In this document: piece after piece, positions 7,516 through 15,544 of the stretch
Position numbering within the stretch: the stretch's first letter is position 1
How the letters are laid out: each line of letters starts with the position of its first letter
From: an uncultured Pseudoflavonifractor sp.
Lineage (GTDB): Bacteria; Bacillota; Clostridia; Oscillospirales; Oscillospiraceae
Length of the DNA: 64,000 nt
Direction: 5' to 3'
NCBI GenBank assembly: GCA_904419835.1
Contig: CAJFTA010000011.1
Span: 1-64,000, forward strand
Position numbers and translations under genes: made by a program
Notes under the pieces: generated by a model
Database searches by the model: none
Told to the model about the DNA's origin: nothing
Seen by the model: only the letters and a program-made list of their open reading frames with translations

Positions 7516-8385
7516 TCAGAGCAGCTCCGCCTTCTCCTTGATAAAGCCCCTGAGCCATGCGCCGGTCTCAGGGTGATCCAGGGCGAAGTCGATGGTGGCC
7601 TCCAGGAAGCCCTTCAGATTGCCGGTGTCGTACCGGCGGCCCTCAAAGTCCACCGCAATCATCTGGTTCTGGCGGCACAGGGTGCGCAGGCCGTCGGTCA
7701 GCTGGATTTCCCCGCCGTAGCCCGGGGCCTGGTGCTCCAGAATATCGAAGATGTCGGGGGTGAGGACGTACCGGCCCAGAATGGCGTAGTTGGAGAACAT
7801 CTCGGTGGGGGCCGGCTTCTCATTCATGTCGGAGACGGAGAAGATCCGCTCCTCCAGCGGCTGGATTTTCACGGAGGAGTACTTGCTGATGGCCTCGGTG
7901 GCCACCTTCTGCACACCCACGCAGGAGGCGTTGTACTTCTCCGCCGCCTCAATGAGCTGCTTCATCACCGGCTTGCGGGCCCGCATGATATCGTCGCCCA
8001 GGAGCACGGCAAAGGGCTCGTCCCCCACAAAGCGGCGGGCCCGGGAGATGGCGTGGCCCAGGCCCTTGGTCTCCTTCTGGCGGACGTAGAAAATGTTGGC
8101 CAGGTCGGCGGCGCGCCGGACCTCGGACAGCTCCTTCTCCTTGCCCGCCTGGTTCAGCCGGGTCTCCAGCTCGGGATAGTAGTCGAAATAGTCGTCCATG
8201 GCCGACTTGGCCCGGTTGGTGACAATCAGAATGTCCTCAATTCCGGCGGCCACGGCCTCCTCAATGATGTACTGAATCACCGGCTTGTCCACCATGGGCA
8301 GCATCTCCTTGGGCACCGTTTTGGTGGCGGGGAGCATGCGGGTGCCAAGGCCGGCGGCGGGAATGACAGCTTTACGGACCTTCAT
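7516..8385 (-). CDS. galU: UTP-glucose-1-phosphate uridylyltransferase
   Basis: 289 residues, normal GalU length. Nucleotide-binding AAGLGTRMLPATKTVPKEMLP at 9-29 and the lysine-containing substrate segments VDKPVIQYIIEEAVAAGIEDIL, LGDD and GGEIQLTDGLR are intact. It makes UDP-glucose for cell-wall and exopolysaccharide precursors and supports the UDP-galactofuranose route of glf at 26848. It is downstream of queT on the same strand with a 43-base gap, so co-transcription is likely, though the functions are unrelated. Confidence 0.95.
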   Translation of the reverse strand: MKVRKAVIPAAGLGTRMLPATKTVPKEMLPMVDKPVIQYIIEEAVAAGIEDILIVTNRAKSAMDDYFDYYPELETRLNQAGKEKELSEVRRAADLANIFYVRQKETKGLGHAISRARRFVGDEPFAVLLGDDIMRARKPVMKQLIEAAEKYNASCVGVQKVATEAISKYSSVKIQPLEERIFSVSDMNEKPAPTEMFSNYAILGRYVLTPDIFDILEHQAPGYGGEIQLTDGLRTLCRQNQMIAVDFEGRRYDTGNLKGFLEATIDFALDHPETGAWLRGFIKEKAELL

Positions 8386-8428
8386 AGCGAAAACCTCCAG
8401 CTCGTGCGGGCGGAGGGCCGCCCGCGGT

Positions 8429-8971
8429 TTACAGGTGTGCCAGATGCACGGCGGGAATCATGGGGCGGAAGAACTTGACCTTGGGCAGGGCTTTCAGCAG
8501 CACGGTACCCAGCACATAGCAGGCAATGGCCTCACCCGCCACAAAGGTCCACAGGTTGAACCAGTAGGCCGCCCAGAAGGCGCCGTTGACAGCGCCCGCC
8601 TCCGCCCAGGCCCACATGGGGGGCAGCAGCAGGGCGTTGATCACAATGGGGGGCAGGGCGGCCAGGTACCACCGGGGCATCTTCGTGGTCAGCCAGGCGG
8701 CGACGGCGGTGGCCAGAGTGCCCACCACCATATCGATGGGGCCGTAGGGGGAGAGGACGTTGGTCAGCAGGCAGCCCAGGGCCACGCCCGGCGCAGTGGC
8801 CGGGAACAGGAAGGGCAGCACGGTGAGCGCCTCCCCCAGCCGCACCTGGACGGGGCCGAAGGTGAGCTGAAAGATGTTGCCGAAGTAGCACAGGACAAAG
8901 TACACGGCCGCCACCACGGCGGCCAGGGTCAGCTCCCTGACGGAGAGCTCGCGTTTGGGACGCAGGATCAT
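8429..8971 (-). CDS. queT: QueT family transporter (ECF S component, queuosine precursor)
   Basis: 180 residues from the ATG at 8971, with GGAGGT 9 bases upstream; longer in-frame extensions are rejected because they cover a structured leader. Five or six membrane helices with the family pattern ELTLAAVVAAVYFVLCYFGN and VQVRLGEALTVLPFLFP, and PYGPIDMVVGTLATAVAAW. QueT is the substrate-binding S component of an energy-coupling-factor importer for queuosine precursors such as preQ1; no EcfA or EcfT genes are nearby, so it would use the shared module. In Firmicutes queT is often under a preQ1 riboswitch; see the leader at 8975-9112. Confidence 0.88.
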   Translation of the reverse strand: MILRPKRELSVRELTLAAVVAAVYFVLCYFGNIFQLTFGPVQVRLGEALTVLPFLFPATAPGVALGCLLTNVLSPYGPIDMVVGTLATAVAAWLTTKMPRWYLAALPPIVINALLLPPMWAWAEAGAVNGAFWAAYWFNLWTFVAGEAIACYVLGTVLLKALPKVKFFRPMIPAVHLAHL

Positions 8972-8974
8972 AGA

Positions 8975-9120
8975 AACAATACCTCCAATTTTATCTTTAG
9001 AGTGCGCGCGCCGCGCACAGCGGAACAGGTCCCTACCCCGGGGGCATGGCGCATACGCCTCCGGGCGGCTGTCTCTGTTCCGGTTGGACCGGGTTTTGGG
9101 AACCGGTCGAGGGTATTGTA
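8975..9120 (-). promoter_or_regulatory. Promoter and structured leader of queT, possible preQ1-type riboswitch
   Basis: Minus-strand -10 TACAAT at 9120-9115, with only a weak TTTTCT -35. The predicted transcript then folds into a GACCGG/CCGGTC hairpin (9108-9087), a perfect 8-bp stem CGGAACAG/CTGTTCCG (9082-9075 with 9028-9021) enclosing a GGCG-TATG-CGCC hairpin, and a GTGCGCG/CGCGCAC hairpin (9019-9003) just before the ribosome site. Three stacked elements ahead of a vitamin-type transporter suggest a riboswitch. I cannot match it to a named preQ1 class by eye. Confidence 0.45.
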
Positions 9121-9168
9121 GCATGATTTTCATCAAAAGAAAAGTGGAAAAGGGGAGAAATAAAACTT

Positions 9169-9245
9169 CACGCGCTTTTGATTCCATGGCCGTGCCGCTG
9201 AATGCGGCACATGGCCAAGTTTGCTATGCTTCTGCACAGCAAAAT
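9169..9245 (+). repeat. 77-bp dispersed repeat, copy 1
   Basis: Shares with 28775-28851 the order CACGCGCTTT, TGATT, ATGGCCGTGCCGCT, TGCGGCACATGGCC, TTTGC, ATGCTT, TGCACAGCA. The central part is an imperfect palindrome. Both copies lie upstream of a minus-strand gene (queT, ppa) and after the end of the next minus-strand gene. Confidence 0.7.
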
Positions 9246-9280
9246 GAGGCGCGCCCACTCTGCGGGCGCGCCTCATTTTT
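9241..9280 (-). terminator. Terminator of rubredoxin gene
   Basis: 16-bp perfect stem AAAATGAGGCGCGCCC / GGGCGCGCCTCATTTT around ACTCTGC. The stem's own T-run serves minus-strand transcripts. Confidence 0.85.
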
Positions 9281-9289
9281 CAGCGGTCA

Positions 9290-9448
9290 TTACATGGGAG
9301 AAAAGCTGTCCTTACCCACCTGGCACAGGGGGCACACCCAGTCCTCGGGCACATCGGCCCAGGCGGTGCCGGGCGCCACGCCGTTATCAGGATCGCCCAC
9401 CTCGGGGTCGTAGATATAGCCGCAGATATCGCAGACGTACTTGCCCAT
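9290..9448 (-). CDS. Rubredoxin
   Basis: 52 residues, full rubredoxin length: [19 protein letters not shown] then [16 protein letters not shown]. The two CxxC pairs, C6/C9 and C39/C42 by count, bind one iron. The aromatic core residues (Y11, Y13, W30, W37) are kept. AAAGGAG lies 9 bases before the ATG. In anaerobes rubredoxin carries electrons to oxygen- and peroxide-scavenging enzymes; no such partner is adjacent. It is divergent from dus and has its own terminator, so it is a single-gene unit. Confidence 0.95.
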   Translation of the reverse strand: MGKYVCDICGYIYDPEVGDPDNGVAPGTAWADVPEDWVCPLCQVGKDSFSPM

Positions 9449-9503
9449 GGGATATCGCTCCTTTGCATCAAAATTCGTTTCCCCGCCGGGCGCGCCTTAA
9501 CGC

Positions 9504-9532
9504 TTGTCCCGTGGGTAGCTTTATGATACAAT
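9504..9532 (+). promoter_or_regulatory. Promoter for dus
   Basis: TTGTCC (9504-9509), 17-base spacer, TACAAT (9527-9532). The GTG start follows 32 bases later. Confidence 0.75.
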
Positions 9533-9564
9533 GGCGGTAATCCATTTGTCAACAGAGGTTTGTT

Positions 9565-10536
9565 GTGAAAATCAAAAATGTTACAATAAATTCAAAATTG
9601 TGCCTTGCGCCCATGGCGGGCGTAACCGATCTGGCCTTCCGCACCATCTGCCGGGAACTGGGGGCCGGGTACACCATTACCGAGATGGTCAGCGCCAAGG
9701 CCCTGTGTTATCAGGACAAAAAATCCATCCCGCTGCTCAGGCTGGGGGAGGGCGAGCACCCCTGTGCCGCCCAGATCTTCGGCAGCGATGAGACGTGTAT
9801 GGAGGAGGCCGCCGCCATCGCCGGAGAGGTGTCCGGCGCAGACATCATCGACGTCAACATGGGCTGCCCCGTGCCCAAGGTGGCCCAGAGCGGCGACGGC
9901 TCCGGCCTGATGCGGGACGTGGACAAGGCCGTCCGTGTGGCCGAGGCGGTGGTGAAGGGGGCCGGCGGGCGGCCGGTGACCGTCAAGTTCCGCCTGGGCT
10001 GGGACAAGGGCTCCATCAACTGCGTGGAATTTGCAAAGGCCATGGAGGCCGCCGGGGTGTCCGCCGTGGCGGTCCACGGCCGCACCCGCACCCAGATGTA
10101 CGCCGGTACCGCAAACTGGGACTATATCCGGGCGGTGAAGGAGGCGGTGTCCATCCCGGTCATCGCCAACGGCGACGTGTTTGACGGCCCGGCGGCGGCG
10201 CATATCCTGCGCTACACCGGCGCGGACATGGCCATGATTGGCCGGGGCTGCTTCGGCAACCCCTGGGTGTTCCAGCAGGCGAAGGCCGCCCTGGAGGGAG
10301 AGGAGATCCCGCCCCTGCCCCCGCTGGCGGAGCGGGTGGACACGGCGGTGCGGCAGTTTGAGCTGGCCGCCGCCCACAAGGGGGAGCACATCGCCTGCCT
10401 GGAGGCCCGGAAGCAGTACGCCTGGTACCTGAAGGGCGTGCCCTTTGCCGGATACTATAAGGAGCAGATCAGCCATATCAACACCCTGGAGGACATCTAT
10501 AAGATTACCGTCGGTATCAAGCGGGACTTAAAATAA
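9565..10536 (+). CDS. dusB: tRNA-dihydrouridine synthase, DusB-like
   Basis: 323 residues from a GTG with AGAGG upstream. TIM-barrel FMN domain: LAPMAGVTDLAFRTICRELGA at the N-terminus, catalytic Cys in DVNMGCPVPKV, FRLGWDKGSINCVEFAKAMEAAGV, HGRTRTQMYAG, NGDVFDGPAAA and MIGRGCFGNPWVFQQ. A C-terminal helical tRNA-binding domain ends at KRDLK. It reduces uridines in the D-loop of tRNA using NAD(P)H. An ECF sigma gene begins 32 bases later with no terminator between, so the two are probably co-transcribed. Confidence 0.93.
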   Translation: MKIKNVTINSKLCLAPMAGVTDLAFRTICRELGAGYTITEMVSAKALCYQDKKSIPLLRLGEGEHPCAAQIFGSDETCMEEAAAIAGEVSGADIIDVNMGCPVPKVAQSGDGSGLMRDVDKAVRVAEAVVKGAGGRPVTVKFRLGWDKGSINCVEFAKAMEAAGVSAVAVHGRTRTQMYAGTANWDYIRAVKEAVSIPVIANGDVFDGPAAAHILRYTGADMAMIGRGCFGNPWVFQQAKAALEGEEIPPLPPLAERVDTAVRQFELAAAHKGEHIACLEARKQYAWYLKGVPFAGYYKEQISHINTLEDIYKITVGIKRDLK

Positions 10537-10568
10537 CACCCCGGAATGAAAAAGGCAGGTGAAACGGA

Positions 10569-11165
10569 GTGGAAAACGAGCGGGAGCTGGTGGCCCGGGC
10601 CAAGAGAGGCGACCAGGAGGCCTTCGGGGCCCTGGTGGAGGCCAACCAGGGCCGCATCTACAATCTGACGCTGCGGATGACGGGCTCTCCTGAGGATGCG
10701 CTGGATCTGTCCCAGGAGGCCTTTCTTAACGCCTGGCGGGGGCTGGACAGGTTCCAGGGGGACAGCTCCTTTTCCACCTGGCTCTACCGCCTGGCCTCCA
10801 ACGTATGCATCGACTTCCTCCGCCGGGAGAAGCGGCGGAAGGATATCTCCATGACCGTGTCGCTGGATGACGAGGAGGAGGGCCGCCAGGCCGAGCTGCC
10901 CGACCACCGCCATTCCCCCGAGCGGGAGGTGGAGCGGCAGGAGCTGCGGGAGGACATCCGCCGGGGGCTCATGTCCCTCTCGGAGGAGCACCGGCAGGTG
11001 CTGGTAATGCGGGAGCTCAGCGGCATGAGCTATGCGGAGATCGGCGCGGTGCTCAGGCTGGAGGAGGGGACGGTCAAGTCCCGGATCGCCAGAGCCAGAG
11101 TGGCGCTGCGCAAAATTTTGGCGAAGGACGGGAACTTTTCCGGCGCTTCATCGTCCATAACATGA
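10569..11165 (+). CDS. ECF-type RNA polymerase sigma factor (SigW-like)
   Basis: 198 residues from a GTG. Region 2 spans about 10-85 ([41 protein letters not shown]) and region 4 about 132-187 ([45 protein letters not shown]). The linker is acidic. An anti-sigma gene with a zinc-finger motif follows after 65 bases, so activity is probably controlled by release from it at the membrane. The stress sensed is unknown. Confidence 0.93.
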   Translation: MENERELVARAKRGDQEAFGALVEANQGRIYNLTLRMTGSPEDALDLSQEAFLNAWRGLDRFQGDSSFSTWLYRLASNVCIDFLRREKRRKDISMTVSLDDEEEGRQAELPDHRHSPEREVERQELREDIRRGLMSLSEEHRQVLVMRELSGMSYAEIGAVLRLEEGTVKSRIARARVALRKILAKDGNFSGASSSIT

Positions 11166-11230
11166 GGAAAGAAAATCATACCCCCAAAAGCGCGCCGCGC
11201 CGCGGGGGTGAGAAAGGGAGGTGAAACGCC

Positions 11231-12310
11231 GTGTATACCTGCGATCAGGCGCTGGAGCTGCTCAGCGCCCGCCTGGATGGAGCATTGACGCCCCAGGAGT
11301 CCGCCGGGCTGGAGGAGCATCTGGCCCGCTGCCCGGACTGCCGGGCTCTGGCGGCGGACCTGGAGGAGCTCCACGCCGCCATACCGGGGCTGTATCAGGA
11401 GCCGCCTCCTGAACTGAAAGAACGGGTCATGGCCCAGATCAGGGCGGAGAGCGCGCCCATCTCCCTGGAGGAGGTCCGGAAGAAGCACTCCGGGCGGAAG
11501 AGATGGCGCTCCTGGGGGGCTATGGCGGCTGTGATGGCCGTGGTGTTCATGAGCGCCGTCACCATGCGCTTTGGCGGCAACGGCGGCGATACCGCGGGCA
11601 TTCCGGAAAACGCGCCGGTCCAGAGCGCGGCCCCCTTCTCCGCCCAGCCGGAGGCTAGCCAGTCCGCTGCGGCGGATTCGCTGCCGGCGCAGGAAAAGGC
11701 GGCTGTTTCTGACGGAGAGAATGATACTCAGAGCGAGCCCTCTGTGGGCGGGACGGAAGGGACACAGATCCAGCCCGCTCAGGAGGACGCCCAGACCGCC
11801 GGCGGAGATGGAACCGGCGGGAGTGTCACCGGTGCGCAGGCGTCCCAGCCGCCCCAGAACAGCGGGCAGACGGAACAGCCTGCCGAAGAGGGGCAGACCC
11901 CTGGGGTGATGCCCTTCCGGTCCGCTGACGCCGCGGACACCCCTCAGGAGAGCGGAGGCGTCAGCGCGCTCCAGACGGCCATTGACCCGGCGGCAGCTGC
12001 CGCCGGACGGATTTATGAGGAGATTCTCTCCGCCGGCTGGCCCACAGGGACAGCGGCGGCGGACGAGCGCCTGACCGGCTACTACCTCACCAGCGCGGAC
12101 GGGACCCAGACTGCTGTGCTCCGCTATCTGCGGGAGAGTGAAAACGGGGCGTACAGCATTTTCAAGCTGTACACCCAGGCGGCCGGTGACGGCGGCGATA
12201 CCCTGAATTTCTATGCCGTGCCCCTGGAGGGGAACGGGGAAATTCTCACCGCGTGGGCGGACAATACCCCCGGGGATGATGCCGCCTTCTGGAAGGCAGT
12301 GGACGAATAA
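11231..12310 (+). CDS. Membrane anti-sigma factor with zinc-binding (ZAS) domain
   Basis: 359 residues from a GTG. The N-terminus carries the anti-sigma zinc motif HLARCPDC (H30, C34, C37) of zf-HC2 domains. One membrane helix lies near 98-117 (WGAMAAVMAVVFMSAVTM). Outside the cell there is a long low-complexity linker rich in Gln, Ser, Pro and Glu (about 125-245), then a globular end (about 250-359; IYEEILSAGWPTGTAAADER). It should hold the upstream sigma factor inactive until an envelope signal. The linker could span cell wall; that is inference. Confidence 0.88.
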   Translation: MYTCDQALELLSARLDGALTPQESAGLEEHLARCPDCRALAADLEELHAAIPGLYQEPPPELKERVMAQIRAESAPISLEEVRKKHSGRKRWRSWGAMAAVMAVVFMSAVTMRFGGNGGDTAGIPENAPVQSAAPFSAQPEASQSAAADSLPAQEKAAVSDGENDTQSEPSVGGTEGTQIQPAQEDAQTAGGDGTGGSVTGAQASQPPQNSGQTEQPAEEGQTPGVMPFRSADAADTPQESGGVSALQTAIDPAAAAAGRIYEEILSAGWPTGTAAADERLTGYYLTSADGTQTAVLRYLRESENGAYSIFKLYTQAAGDGGDTLNFYAVPLEGNGEILTAWADNTPGDDAAFWKAVDE

Positions 12311-12312
12311 CA

Positions 12313-12392
12313 CAAAAATGCCGTTACTTTTGGGCCGCACAGCGGCGCAAAAGTCCTCGCTTCGCTGGCCGGAAGCCACTTTTTCGACAGCC
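12313..12392 (-). repeat. Dispersed multi-hairpin element, copy B (short type)
   Basis: Read on the minus strand: GGCTGTCGAAAAAGTGGCTTCC, interrupted, then GGACTTTTGCGCCGCTGTGC and AAAAGTAACGGCATTTTTG. The same blocks occur in copy A at about 6300-6366. It lies between a convergent pair, the anti-sigma gene and the gene at 12490. The 3' half of the terminal hairpin is missing, so this copy is truncated or recombined. Confidence 0.7.
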
Positions 12393-12430
12393 TGAACCGG
12401 GCTGGGGAAGCCCCCGGCCCGGTTCAGGCT
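12389..12430. terminator. Large hairpin at edge of copy B
   Basis: AGCCTGAACCGGGC pairs with GCCCGGTTCAGGCT; the inner arms GGGG/CCCC also pair. No long T-run follows on the plus strand. The inner part is almost the reverse complement of the hairpin beside copy A. Confidence 0.6.
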
Positions 12431-12489
12431 GATACCGTTTCATTGAAGTTTTTTGACCCGTCCTGCCGGCGCTGCGGCCGCTCCGCGTG

Positions 12490-12936
12490 TTATTCTGAAA
12501 TACAGGCCTGAAGGACCGCCAGAATCTCCTCCTCGCCGGAGAGAAGCCGGTACCGTGCCCCGTTGGGCTTATAGAGGTAGCCCCTCTGGTCAAAGGTGAG
12601 CCTGCCGTATTGCTCCCTGTTTGCCGCGTCGTCCCGGTAGAGCAGCAGTTCATAGTTGGGCACGGGTATCCACCCGGCAAAGCGGGAAAAATCAGGGCTG
12701 TACCAGACCACCATGCCCTCCAGTGCGGCGCGCGCCCTGTCCGCCTGCTCCTCCGTCATATCAGCATCCTGAAACCGGTTGTCGGCGTCCGCTGATGTGT
12801 ACAGCAGCCCCATGTGGTTGACCTCATCCAGGGGACCGGACAGCAGCAGGGACACCGGGCGGGGGAGAAACAGGAAGAGAAGCACCACGACTGCGGCCCC
12901 AAGCGCACAGAGAAAAACAACCCGTTTTGCCTTCAT
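12490..12936 (-). CDS. Hypothetical membrane-anchored protein
   Basis: 148 residues. One N-terminal helix (about 6-25, VVFLCALGAAVVVLLFLFL) without a clear cleavage site or lipobox, so it is probably a membrane anchor with the rest outside. The remainder is a small mixed domain (LLYTSADADNRFQDADMTEEQADRA, then VVWYSPDFSRFAGWIPVPN and YELLLYRDD). I do not recognise a family. It is transcribed alone, converging on the anti-sigma gene across element copy B. It is conserved-looking, with normal codon use, so it is likely real. Confidence 0.65.
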   Translation of the reverse strand: MKAKRVVFLCALGAAVVVLLFLFLPRPVSLLLSGPLDEVNHMGLLYTSADADNRFQDADMTEEQADRARAALEGMVVWYSPDFSRFAGWIPVPNYELLLYRDDAANREQYGRLTFDQRGYLYKPNGARYRLLSGEEEILAVLQACISE

Positions 12937-13117
12937 TCCGCCACGCTCCTTTTCAAAAGCAGTCCCGCCTCATGCAATCACTCCCATGACCGCATGGTCT
13001 TTCATTCTCTCCGGCTCCATTATATCATTCCATCGCGTCAGTGTCCATCTTTCCCCGGCGTATCCCGCCCACTTTTTGATTTTATATGCAATTTCATTTT
13101 CTTTTTGCATTTTTCTC

Positions 13118-13145
13118 TTGACAACGGCAGAATTTCTTATATAAT
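13118..13145 (+). promoter_or_regulatory. Strong promoter of the rpsF-ssb-rpsR operon
   Basis: Consensus TTGACA (13118-13123) and TATAAT (13140-13145), 16-base spacer, in an AT-rich block. Confidence 0.85.
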
Positions 13146-13185
13146 AGTATAGCTTGTTTGTATTTCGTACAGACAACTCATCCTT

Positions 13186-13207
13186 GCCCTCATCGGGGTA
13201 TGAGGGC
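13186..13207 (+). promoter_or_regulatory. Leader hairpin before rpsF
   Basis: 8-bp stem GCCCTCAT / ATGAGGGC with loop CGGGGT in the 5' untranslated region, about 30 bases before the rpsF start. S6-S18 binding leaders that regulate this operon are known in bacteria; whether this hairpin is one was not established. Confidence 0.4.
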
Positions 13208-13235
13208 CATACGTCCATAAGGAGGTGCACAAAAC

Positions 13236-13532
13236 ATGGCAAAGCTCAGCGCGAACTACGAGGCTGTCTACATTCTGGACGCCGACCTGGGCGAGGAGGC
13301 GACCGCCGCTCTCGTGGCCAAGTTCAAGAACCTGGTGGAGTCCAACGGCACTCTGGCCGAGGTTGACGAGTGGGGCAAGCGCCGTCTGGCCTATCCCATC
13401 AACGACAAGAACGACGGCTACTACGTCCTCATGACCTTTACTTCCGCCCCCAGCTTCCCCCTGGAGCTGGATCGTATCTTCCGCATTACCGACGGCGTCG
13501 TCCGCTCCCTGATCGTCTGCAAGGACGAGTAA
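13236..13532 (+). CDS. rpsF: 30S ribosomal protein S6
   Basis: 98 residues, family length. Starts MAKLSANYEAVYILDADLGEEA; the conserved RRLAYPINDKNDGYY lies at 49-63 and the beta strand with LIVCKDE ends the protein. AAGGAGGTG precedes the ATG. S6 pairs with S18 in the platform of the small subunit. It is first in the usual S6-SSB-S18 operon, with ssb starting 10 bases later. Confidence 0.97.
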   Translation: MAKLSANYEAVYILDADLGEEATAALVAKFKNLVESNGTLAEVDEWGKRRLAYPINDKNDGYYVLMTFTSAPSFPLELDRIFRITDGVVRSLIVCKDE

Positions 13533-13542
13533 GGAGGAAGAT

Positions 13543-13974
13543 ATGCTTAACCGCATTATTCTCATGGGCCGGCTGACCCGTGATCCCGAGCTGCGGCACA
13601 CCCAGACGGGGACCCCCGTGGCCTCCTTCTCTCTGGCCGTGGACCGGGACTTCAAGGACAAGCAGACCGGCGAGAAGGCCACCGATTTCATCGACATCGT
13701 GGCCTGGCGGCAGACGGCCGAGTTCGTCTCCCGCTTCTTCACCAAGGGCCGCATGGCCGTGGTGGAGGGCCGGCTGCAGATCCGTGACTGGACCGACCGG
13801 GACGGCGGCAAGCGCCGCTCCGCCGAAGTGGTTGCGGACAATGTCTACTTTGGCGACTCCAAGCGGGACGCCGAGGCCGGCGGCTATTCCGCCCCCGCCT
13901 ACGGCGCGCCCGGCGGCCCTGCCGGCAATGAGTTCGGCGACCTGGCCGACGACGACGGCGAGCTGCCGTTCTAA
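13543..13974 (+). CDS. ssb: Single-stranded DNA-binding protein
   Basis: 143 residues. OB-fold domain 1-110 begins MLNRIILMGRLTRDPELRHTQTGTPVASFSLAVDRDF and has DFIDIVAWRQTAEFV and GRLQIRDW. A short Gly/Ala/Pro linker leads to the acidic tip DDDGELPF, the site that recruits replication and repair partners. Strong GGAGGAAG lies upstream. Its place between rpsF and rpsR is the normal bacterial order. Confidence 0.97.
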   Translation: MLNRIILMGRLTRDPELRHTQTGTPVASFSLAVDRDFKDKQTGEKATDFIDIVAWRQTAEFVSRFFTKGRMAVVEGRLQIRDWTDRDGGKRRSAEVVADNVYFGDSKRDAEAGGYSAPAYGAPGGPAGNEFGDLADDDGELPF

Positions 13975-14063
13975 CGCGGCAACCCACACAACATTCCGGG
14001 CCACATCCGTGCGCCCTATGACATCAAGGGGTCATCGCCCCACGAAACGGAGGTTTTGCTACC

Positions 14064-14303
14064 ATGGCTATGGATAGAGAGCGTCCCCGCGGCCGGAAGC
14101 GCCGCAAGGTCTGCACCTTCTGTGTGGACAAGGTCGAGCACATCGATTACAAGGATGCGGTGAAGCTGCGCCGCTTCCTCTCTGAGCGTTCCAAGATCCT
14201 GCCCCGCCGTACCACCGGCACCTGCGCCATGCATCAGCGTCAGCTGACCGAGGCCATCAAGCGGGCCCGCCAGATCGCTCTGCTGCCCTACGTGACCGAC
14301 TAA
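14064..14303 (+). CDS. rpsR: 30S ribosomal protein S18
   Basis: 79 residues. [45 protein letters not shown] is the diagnostic S18 segment. C17 and C20 by motif, with a further Cys at CAMHQ, suggest the zinc-binding (C+) form. It binds S6 and 16S rRNA. The gene ends at a terminator, closing the operon. Confidence 0.97.
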   Translation: MAMDRERPRGRKRRKVCTFCVDKVEHIDYKDAVKLRRFLSERSKILPRRTTGTCAMHQRQLTEAIKRARQIALLPYVTD

Positions 14304-14316
14304 TTCCCGTCGCATC

Positions 14317-14354
14317 AGAGAGACGCGTTCCAAACGGAGCGTGTCTCTCTTTTC
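14317..14354 (+). terminator. Terminator after rpsR
   Basis: 11-bp stem AGAGAGACGCG / CGTGTCTCTCT, then TTTTC. Confidence 0.85.
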
Positions 14355-14361
14355 ATTGCGC

Positions 14362-14394
14362 AGAAGGCCCGGGAGCAATGCTCCCGGGCCTTCT
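14362..14394. terminator. Second hairpin in the rpsR / anti-sigma convergent gap
   Basis: Perfect 15-bp inverted repeat AGAAGGCCCGGGAGC / GCTCCCGGGCCTTCT. It lies just after the minus-strand gene at 14403 and probably ends it, although the T-run is poor. Confidence 0.65.
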
Positions 14395-14402
14395 GGCCGT
14401 TC

Positions 14403-15047
14403 TTATTCCAGCGGTGCCACGCCGGACGCCATGGCTGTCGCTTCCTCCGCCGTCAGGGGGACGGAGCAGGCGAGGGCATAGCTGTACTGCCCGTCGGTCC
14501 ACACCGCCAGGAGGACGGCGTCCTCCTCCTGACCTTTCAGGGTGACGGTAACGCCGTCCGCCTCGGTCTCCGCCGTCCAGGGGTAGGCGTTGTAGTCGCC
14601 GCTCACGTCCTCCGTCCCCTCCGCCATGCGATAGGTGACGGTGTTCGTCCCGTCGCTGTACACCACCTGGGCCAGCGTACCCCCGATGAGGGTGGTGCTC
14701 TCCACCTTCCACCCCTCGGGGAGGTCCGTGGGGACGGAGAGGGCAAAGGGCGCCGCGGCCCGGAGGGCCTTCAGGTCCTCTGACTGGACCATGGGGTTTG
14801 TCACCTGGACGGGCGGGCCGGCGGCGGGGCCGCTCCAGCTGGGGATAACCGCCAGGCCGGCAATTACCAGGCAGAGGCAGGCCGCGGCGGCCAGCGGCGC
14901 CCAGCGGCGGCGGGCGGGCGTCACCCTGGGGGCGGTCTCCCGCCGCTGCGCCCGCTCCAGGGCCCGGTCCAGCAGCCGCTCCCGCTCATCAGGCGTGACA
15001 TGGAGCTTTTCCATGGCTGCGGAATACCTATTCTTCTCCAAAGTCAT
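14403..15047 (-). CDS. Anti-sigma factor-like membrane protein with DUF4367-type sensor domain
   Basis: 214 residues. A short charged cytoplasmic part (1-50, DERERLLDRALERAQRRE) with no zinc motif, one membrane helix (about 51-68, APLAAAACLCLVIAGLAVI), and an external domain (about 95-214) with GGTLAQVVYSDGTNTVTYR, SGDYNAY, VTLKGQEEDAVLLAVW. The start overlaps the upstream sigma gene by 20 bases, implying coupling. It should bind that sigma factor and release it on a signal sensed outside. Its external domain is clearly related to the end of the next gene, 15545-16363. Confidence 0.78.
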   Translation of the reverse strand: MTLEKNRYSAAMEKLHVTPDERERLLDRALERAQRRETAPRVTPARRRWAPLAAAACLCLVIAGLAVIPSWSGPAAGPPVQVTNPMVQSEDLKALRAAAPFALSVPTDLPEGWKVESTTLIGGTLAQVVYSDGTNTVTYRMAEGTEDVSGDYNAYPWTAETEADGVTVTLKGQEEDAVLLAVWTDGQYSYALACSVPLTAEEATAMASGVAPLE

Positions 15048-15513
15048 ACGCCTCCTTCAATACACGCCGCAGCCGCTCCCGGCCCCGGCTCAGCTGCACC
15101 CGCACAGCCCCCTCGCCCCGGCCCAGCAGGGCGGCGATCTCGGCGGTGGAGTAGCCCTCCACGTAGTAGAGATGGATGACCTCCCGGTACTTCACCGGCA
15201 GGCCCTCCACCGCCTCCAGCACGGCGCTCTCCTCCTGGTCAAAGCAGGGCTGGTTCTCGTCCAGCGCCTCCCAGCGCCGCTTCCATGGGGCGGAGAGCTG
15301 GTTCTTGCACAGGTTGATGGCCACCCGCAGGAGCCAGGCCTTCTCGTGCTCCGGCCCCGCGAATTCCGGCCGCCCGGTCAGATACTGCACCAGGGTGTCC
15401 TGGAGCACGTCCTCCGCGTCGGTCCGGCTGTGGAGGTAGGAGTAGGCCAGCCTGAGGATGGCGTCCCCGTAGGCCTCCAGCACCCGCGCCCCGTTCTCCC
15501 TCTCGTCCGGCAT
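15028..15513 (-). CDS. ECF-type RNA polymerase sigma factor
   Basis: 161 residues. Region 2 at about 10-75 (YGDAILRLAYSYLHSRTDAEDVLQDTLVQYL, AWLLRVAINLCKNQL) and region 4 at about 100-155 (LPVKYREVIHLYYVEGYSTAEIAALLGRGEGAVRVQLSRGRERLRRVL). It lies directly upstream of its probable anti-sigma factor with overlapping ends. It is a different subgroup from the sigma factor at 10569. It likely controls itself and the secreted protein at 15545, but no target promoter was identified. Confidence 0.93.
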   Translation of the reverse strand: MPDERENGARVLEAYGDAILRLAYSYLHSRTDAEDVLQDTLVQYLTGRPEFAGPEHEKAWLLRVAINLCKNQLSAPWKRRWEALDENQPCFDQEESAVLEAVEGLPVKYREVIHLYYVEGYSTAEIAALLGRGEGAVRVQLSRGRERLRRVLKEAYDFGEE

Positions 15514-15544
15514 GTTCTGTCACTCCCCGCTGTGCGCCCGTCTC

